Shown piece by piece: positions 60,177-64,000 of a stretch of 64,000 bases of DNA (the stretch's first letter is position 1; the number at the start of each line of letters is the position of its first letter). Under the pieces are notes generated by a model, which saw only the letters and a program-made list of their open reading frames with translations, was not told the origin of the DNA and ran no database searches. The stretch is from an uncultured Tateyamaria sp. Lineage in GTDB: Bacteria; Pseudomonadota; Alphaproteobacteria; Rhodobacterales; Rhodobacteraceae. The stretch is from contig NZ_CANNDS010000001.1 in assembly GCF_947503415.1 (NCBI RefSeq), positions 1,212,501 to 1,276,500 on the forward strand. Reading direction: 5' to 3'. The position numbers were made by a program, and so were the translations under genes.

Positions 60177-61358
60177 TCAGGCCATCCGTTCAATCGCAAG
60201 CGCGATCCCTTGCCCGCCGCCGATGCACATGGTGATCAGCGCCTTGGACCCGCCGATGCGCTCCAGCTCGTACAGGGCCTTCACCGTGATGATGGCTCCG
60301 GTTGCGCCAACCGGGTGGCCCAGCGCGATGGCGCCACCGTTCGGGTTTACCTTCGCGGGATCAAACCCGAGGTCGTTCGACACGGCCAGTGCCTGCGCTG
60401 CGAAGGCTTCGTTCGATTCAACCACATCAAAGTCACTCGCCGACAGGCCGGTGCGGTCCAGCAGGTTGCGCACGGCGGGGATGGGGCCGATGCCCATCAC
60501 CTCTGGCCGGACGCCTGCATGGGCGTACCCCAGCACCCGGGCTTTTGGTTTCAGTCCGGCCTTTTCGGCTGCCGCTGCGGTTGCCAGCACCACGGCACCT
60601 GCACCGTCATTGATGCCGGACGCGTTGCCCGCTGTGACCGATCCGTCCTTCTGGAACACCGGGCGCAAGCCGCCCAATGCTTCCATGCTTGTGGCCTTGG
60701 GGTGCTCATCCACATCGAACGACACCATGTCGCGTTTGACCTTCACTTCAACCGGCGTGATCTGCGAAGCAAAGCGCCCGTCCGCGATAGCCGCCGCTGC
60801 ACGGTCCTGGCTTTGCATCGCGAACGCGTCCTGATCGTTGCGCGTGATGCCATGCTCTGCCGCGACATTCTCTGCCGTGACACCCATATGCCCGGTGCCG
60901 AAGGGGCAGTTCAAAGCGCCCAGCATCATGTCCAGTGTTTTGACATCGCCCATTTTTGCGCCCCAGCGTTGGCTGGGAATGATGAAGGGGGAACGGGACA
61001 TATTCTCCGCCCCGCCAGCAAGGCCAAAGTCCGCATCGCCCAGCATTAGAGACTGAATCACGCTCACAATCGCCTGCACGCCAGAGCCGCAAAGACGGTT
61101 CACATTCATGGCGGGTGTTGTGTCTGGCACGCCTGCCTGCATCGCTGCGACACGGGACAGGTACATGTCGCGCGGTTCGGTGTTGATGACATGACCAAAG
61201 GCAACGTGGCCGATCTGGCCGCCCTCGACCCCTGAGCGTTCCAACGCCGCCTTGGCCGCCACGGTGCCAAGGTCGATGGGCGTGGTGCCTGCCAGCGATC
61301 CGCCGAAAGTGCCGATGGCAGTGCGTGCGCCGTCCAGAATTACGATGTCGTTGGTCAT
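60177..61358 (-). CDS. Acetyl-CoA acetyltransferase (thiolase)
   Basis: A 393-residue thiolase. The nucleophile Cys is in NVNRLCGSGVQAIV (about 90), followed by GGAENMSRSP. The second site has NGGAIALGHPVGATGA and the third CIGGGQGIALAIE. It condenses or splits acetoacetyl-CoA; the exact role (ketone, PHB or degradation) is not decided by sequence. It is divergent from the XRE-cupin regulator. Confidence 0.93.
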   Translation of the reverse strand: MTNDIVILDGARTAIGTFGGSLAGTTPIDLGTVAAKAALERSGVEGGQIGHVAFGHVINTEPRDMYLSRVAAMQAGVPDTTPAMNVNRLCGSGVQAIVSVIQSLMLGDADFGLAGGAENMSRSPFIIPSQRWGAKMGDVKTLDMMLGALNCPFGTGHMGVTAENVAAEHGITRNDQDAFAMQSQDRAAAAIADGRFASQITPVEVKVKRDMVSFDVDEHPKATSMEALGGLRPVFQKDGSVTAGNASGINDGAGAVVLATAAAAEKAGLKPKARVLGYAHAGVRPEVMGIGPIPAVRNLLDRTGLSASDFDVVESNEAFAAQALAVSNDLGFDPAKVNPNGGAIALGHPVGATGAIITVKALYELERIGGSKALITMCIGGGQGIALAIERMA

Positions 61359-61455
61359 GGGGATTCCTCCGTTTGCATAAGGATATGACGATGGGGTGCG
61401 CCTGTGTCAGCCCGCTGTCTTGACTTTGACGCAGCGGCACGGCCATTTGTCCGAC

Positions 61456-62016
61456 ATGACGGAAAATGATGACGCTATATTGTCGCTTTTGCCCACCCGC
61501 CTGAAAGACGCCCGGCGGGCACAGGGGCTGTCGCTGGATGCGGTGGCTAAGCTGTCGGGCGTGTCCCGGTCCATGGTCAGCCAGATTGAGCGGGGAGAGT
61601 CGTCGCCCACCATTGCGACGCTTTGGAACCTGACGCGGGCCTTGCAGGTGGATTTCGCGGGGCTTTTAGACGAGGGCGCAGCAGACCGGATCGAGGTGCT
61701 GCGGTCGGGTGACGTGCCGAGCATCGAGAACCGGGGTGCGGGCTGCACCATTCGGATACTGAGTGCACCGGAGGATGCCGGGCGGCACGAGGTCTATGAG
61801 TTGAGATTTGTGGAAGGGGGCGTGCTGGACAGCCAGCCCCATGCCCGCGGCGCGCGGGAACATCTGACGGTGATCGACGGCAAGTTGCGTGTGACCAGCG
61901 GCGGCGCGTCCGAGAAGGTCGGGCAGGGGGATACCGCGCGATATGCCGCTGATGTGCCGCACCGGATTGAGGCGGACGGCCCGGCGCGGGCGTTTCTGGT
62001 GGTGCAGGACGCGTGA
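61456..62016 (+). CDS. XRE-cupin transcriptional regulator
   Basis: A 186-residue regulator: an N-terminal Xre helix-turn-helix (LKDARRAQGLSLDAVAKLSG, then SRSMVSQIERGESSPTIATL, about 12-60) and a C-terminal cupin (~100-185) with HARGAREHLTVIDG. The cupin would sense a small metabolite. Its position 94 bp before kbl suggests control of the threonine-degradation genes. An ATG at 61456 is chosen over a frame from 61396. Confidence 0.9.
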   Translation: MTENDDAILSLLPTRLKDARRAQGLSLDAVAKLSGVSRSMVSQIERGESSPTIATLWNLTRALQVDFAGLLDEGAADRIEVLRSGDVPSIENRGAGCTIRILSAPEDAGRHEVYELRFVEGGVLDSQPHARGAREHLTVIDGKLRVTSGGASEKVGQGDTARYAADVPHRIEADGPARAFLVVQDA

Positions 62017-62057
62017 TATCCGTTTTCACGGATTTTTGTCCGTAATTGCGATATCCG
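62015..62057. promoter_or_regulatory. Repeated GATATCCG elements upstream of kbl
   Basis: GATATCCG occurs at 62015-62022 and 62050-62057, 35 bp apart. The first lies in the inverted repeat ATCCGTTTTCACGGAT (62018-62033). The second is followed by CTCTACCGGAAT, an imperfect inverted partner. Candidate operator for the adjacent regulator. Confidence 0.6.
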
Positions 62058-62110
62058 CTCTACCGGAATCACCTCCGAAATGTTAGACGCTGGGTCAAAG
62101 GAGCACATCC

Positions 62111-63298
62111 ATGACCCAAGCCTTTCTGACCCATGTGACCGACACGCTGACCCAGATCGAAGCGGATGGGATGCTGAAGCGGGAGCGTGAGATCACGTCG
62201 CCTCAGGGGGGGTGCATCGAGGTTGCCGGGCGCGAGGTTCTGAACCTGTGTGCCAACAATTACTTGGGTTTAGCCGATCATCCCGACCTGATTGCTGCGG
62301 CGAAGGGGGCGATGGACAGTCACGGGTTTGGCATGGCGTCTGTGCGCTTTATTTGCGGGACGCAGGATCTGCACCGGGCATTGGAACACCGGATTGCGCG
62401 CTTTCTGGGCAAGGACGATTCCATTCTGTTTGCCGCTTGCTTTGATGCCAATGGGGGCCTTTTCGAGCCGCTGTTGGGGTCCGAAGATGCCATCGTGTCG
62501 GACGCCCTGAACCATGCGTCCATCATTGATGGGATACGGCTGTGTAAGGCCAAGCGCTATCGCTATGCCAACAACGATATGGACAGCCTGGAGAAGCAGT
62601 TGCGCGCTGCCAAGTCGGATGGCGCGCGGCATATCATGATCGCCACGGATGGCGTGTTTTCCATGGACGGTTACCTGGCGAAGCTGCCTGAGATCACGGC
62701 GCTGGCCCGCAATTTCGGCGCGCTGGTGATGGTGGATGATTGTCATGCGACGGGCTTCATGGGGCCGAAGGGGGAAGGGACCCCGGCCCATGCGGGCGTG
62801 GATGTGGACATTCTGACGGGCACATTGGGCAAGGCGCTGGGCGGGTCGATTGGCGGCTATATCGCGGGGCCGCAGCCGGTAATTGATTTGCTGCGCCAGA
62901 GGGCGCGGCCTTACCTGTTTTCGAACTCTTTGCCACCGGCGATTGTTGCGGCGGGAATAGAGGCAATCCGGTTGGTGGAAGAGGGCGACGCGCTGCGCGC
63001 GCAATTGTTTGACAACGCCGCGTATTGGCGCGCTGGTCTTGAGCGATTGGGCTTTGAACTGTTGCCAGGCGAGCATCCGATCATCCCCGTCATGCTGGGT
63101 GAGGCGCAGTTGGCGCAGGACATGGCGGCGCGGCTGTTTGAGGAAGGTGTCTATGTTTCGGGTTTCTTTTTTCCAGTTGTGCCACGCGGGCAGGCGCGCA
63201 TCCGGACGCAGATGAATGCGGCTCTGACACGGGCGGATTTGGACCGTGGCCTTGCTGCGTTCGAGGTCGCAGGTAAGGCTGTGGGTGTGCTGTCATGA
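62111..63298 (+). CDS. kbl: 2-amino-3-ketobutyrate CoA ligase (glycine C-acetyltransferase)
   Basis: A 395-residue PLP enzyme that cleaves 2-amino-3-oxobutyrate with CoA to glycine and acetyl-CoA, the second step of threonine degradation. The N-terminus has [14 protein letters not shown]; the [14 protein letters not shown] segment is typical, the His-Ala-Thr loop is [10 protein letters not shown] and the PLP Lys is in [15 protein letters not shown]. It overlaps the methyltransferase gene by 4 bp. Confidence 0.95.
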   Translation: MTQAFLTHVTDTLTQIEADGMLKREREITSPQGGCIEVAGREVLNLCANNYLGLADHPDLIAAAKGAMDSHGFGMASVRFICGTQDLHRALEHRIARFLGKDDSILFAACFDANGGLFEPLLGSEDAIVSDALNHASIIDGIRLCKAKRYRYANNDMDSLEKQLRAAKSDGARHIMIATDGVFSMDGYLAKLPEITALARNFGALVMVDDCHATGFMGPKGEGTPAHAGVDVDILTGTLGKALGGSIGGYIAGPQPVIDLLRQRARPYLFSNSLPPAIVAAGIEAIRLVEEGDALRAQLFDNAAYWRAGLERLGFELLPGEHPIIPVMLGEAQLAQDMAARLFEEGVYVSGFFFPVVPRGQARIRTQMNAALTRADLDRGLAAFEVAGKAVGVLS

Positions 63299-63903
63299 GC
63301 ATTGGTGTGGAGGTTGAACGGGGCTATGCGGCGCAAGCGCCTGCGTTGATTGCGCAATATGACGCGGTGCCGTCCGATGCGATCTATGCTGGCGTGAAGG
63401 ACCTGTTTCCGGCTGCACCTGTGCGTGTGCTGGATGTGGGGTCTGGCAGTGGGCGCGACACCGAATGGTTCGCCGCGTTGGGCCATGATGTGACGGCTGT
63501 GGATCCGGTTGCGGCCTTTGTGACCGAGACGATGCGGCGCGCCCCTGCAGCAACCATTTCGCGGGACCGGTTGCCGGAATTGCGGACCGTGCGGGGGCGG
63601 TATGATCTGATCCTTGTGAATGCAGTGTGGCAGCATGTTGCGCCCGGTGATCGCCCCGCGGCACTGGCCCGTTTGACCGGGCTTTTGGCTGCTGGTGGGC
63701 GCATGGTTTTGTCCTTGCGTCATGGGCGTGGGCACCCGGAGCGACCGGTGGTCGGGATTGATACAGAGGCCACCTTGGCGCAAGCCGACGCACTTGGCCT
63801 GACCCTTTTGAGACGCAAGGAAAAACAGTCTTTGCAACAGGGAAACCGTGCGGCGGATGTGACGTGGACCTGGCTGGTGTTTGAGCGGGGGGCAGCAGCA
63901 TGA
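63295..63903 (+). CDS. SAM-dependent methyltransferase between kbl and tdh
   Basis: A 202-residue class I methyltransferase. SAM motif I is [16 protein letters not shown] (about 44-59), the acidic ribose-binding residue is in VTAVDP, and the motif-IV region contains [13 protein letters not shown]. The substrate cannot be read from the sequence. It overlaps kbl by 4 bp and the next gene by 4 bp, so it is locked inside the kbl-tdh operon, a place not usually occupied. Confidence 0.85.
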   Translation: MSIGVEVERGYAAQAPALIAQYDAVPSDAIYAGVKDLFPAAPVRVLDVGSGSGRDTEWFAALGHDVTAVDPVAAFVTETMRRAPAATISRDRLPELRTVRGRYDLILVNAVWQHVAPGDRPAALARLTGLLAAGGRMVLSLRHGRGHPERPVVGIDTEATLAQADALGLTLLRRKEKQSLQQGNRAADVTWTWLVFERGAAA

Positions 63904-64000
63904 ACCAGATGATGGCGCTTGAAAAAACTTACCCGCGAGAAGGGCTGTGGAAAGTCGCGGCCCCGGTGCCGGAGATTGGACCCGACGATGTGTTGATCCG
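63900..64000 (+). CDS. tdh: L-threonine 3-dehydrogenase, N-terminal fragment
   Basis: The gene starts at ATG 63900 (overlapping the methyltransferase stop as ATGA) and leaves the window. The ~33 visible residues, with the [20 protein letters not shown] segment, fit the N-terminus of zinc-dependent Tdh, which oxidises threonine to 2-amino-3-oxobutyrate for Kbl. The zinc and NAD sites are outside the window. Confidence 0.85.
   Translation, partial: MNQMMALEKTYPREGLWKVAAPVPEIGPDDVLI

Overview
This is a chromosomal, replication-origin-proximal window from an alphaproteobacterium of the order Rhodobacterales, most likely the Roseobacter group. The evidence is a GC-rich, codon-biased sequence with many overlapping ATGA stop/start junctions, the RegB-SenC-RegA redox cluster beside ahcY, an alphaproteobacterial Mic60 homologue, HemJ, AddAB in place of RecBCD, and the gene order parB-parA-rsmG-mnmG-mnmE-rho-hemJ // maf-aroE-coaE-dnaQ-secB-fxsA-tim44-mltA-smr, which I recognise as the neighbourhood of oriC in Caulobacter and relatives. 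I see no tRNA, rRNA, CRISPR array, IS element, prophage or obvious island. Nearly every gene is housekeeping, so the most interesting signals are regulatory DNA.

Layout. 1-7.6 kb: the end of hemW, then a leftward block parB, parA, rsmG, mnmG, mnmE, rho, hemJ (segregation, tRNA modification, termination, heme). Two perfect parS palindromes lie inside the first codons of mnmG and rsmG. 7.64-8.05 kb: an AT-rich, gene-free stretch that is the best oriC candidate, with a perfect CtrA box next to a near-consensus DnaA box. 8.05-14.2 kb: a mostly rightward block maf, aroE, coaE, dnaQ, (secB, fxsA leftward), tim44, mltA, smr. 14.2-20.6 kb: MFS transporter, lipoprotein hydrolase, hslU, a DM13 protein, an aldo/keto reductase, hslV and trxA. 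20.7-30.7 kb: a leftward cluster running from a DivL-like PAS protein through tsaE, amgK and murU to addB and addA. 30.7-33.5 kb: regB divergent from senC-regA. 33.7-41.6 kb: acetyltransferase, HD phosphohydrolase, ahcY, an orphan polysaccharide-export lipoprotein, hemY-like, mic60 and hemD. 41.7-46.9 kb: tsaD-gpsA-yciI-EVE and several small conserved unknowns. 46.2-54.6 kb: a leftward replication cluster rpsT, dnaA, dnaN, recF, a LysE exporter, gyrB and a nitroreductase. 54.8-64 kb: enoyl-CoA hydratase, mutM, ubiE-ubiB, an unknown membrane protein, a thiolase, and a threonine-degradation locus (XRE-cupin regulator, kbl, methyltransferase, tdh).

How it fits together. The window concentrates initiation (dnaA, dnaN, oriC), origin segregation (parABS), topology (gyrB) and cell-cycle signalling (DivL-like protein, CtrA boxes, clustered GANTC sites before dnaA). 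I found three perfect TTAA-N7-TTAA CtrA boxes: in the oriC candidate, 28 bp before the DivL-like gene, and before ubiB. Together they suggest that CtrA may touch both origin and phosphorelay control here. These are sequence observations and the regulatory roles are inferred. The DivL-like protein has no kinase domain, so if it acts in the CtrA pathway it must do so as a sensor or scaffold. No wholly new multi-gene system is evident. The closest candidates are the methyltransferase between kbl and tdh, a repeated GC palindrome around ubiB, and an inverted repeat between regB and senC.
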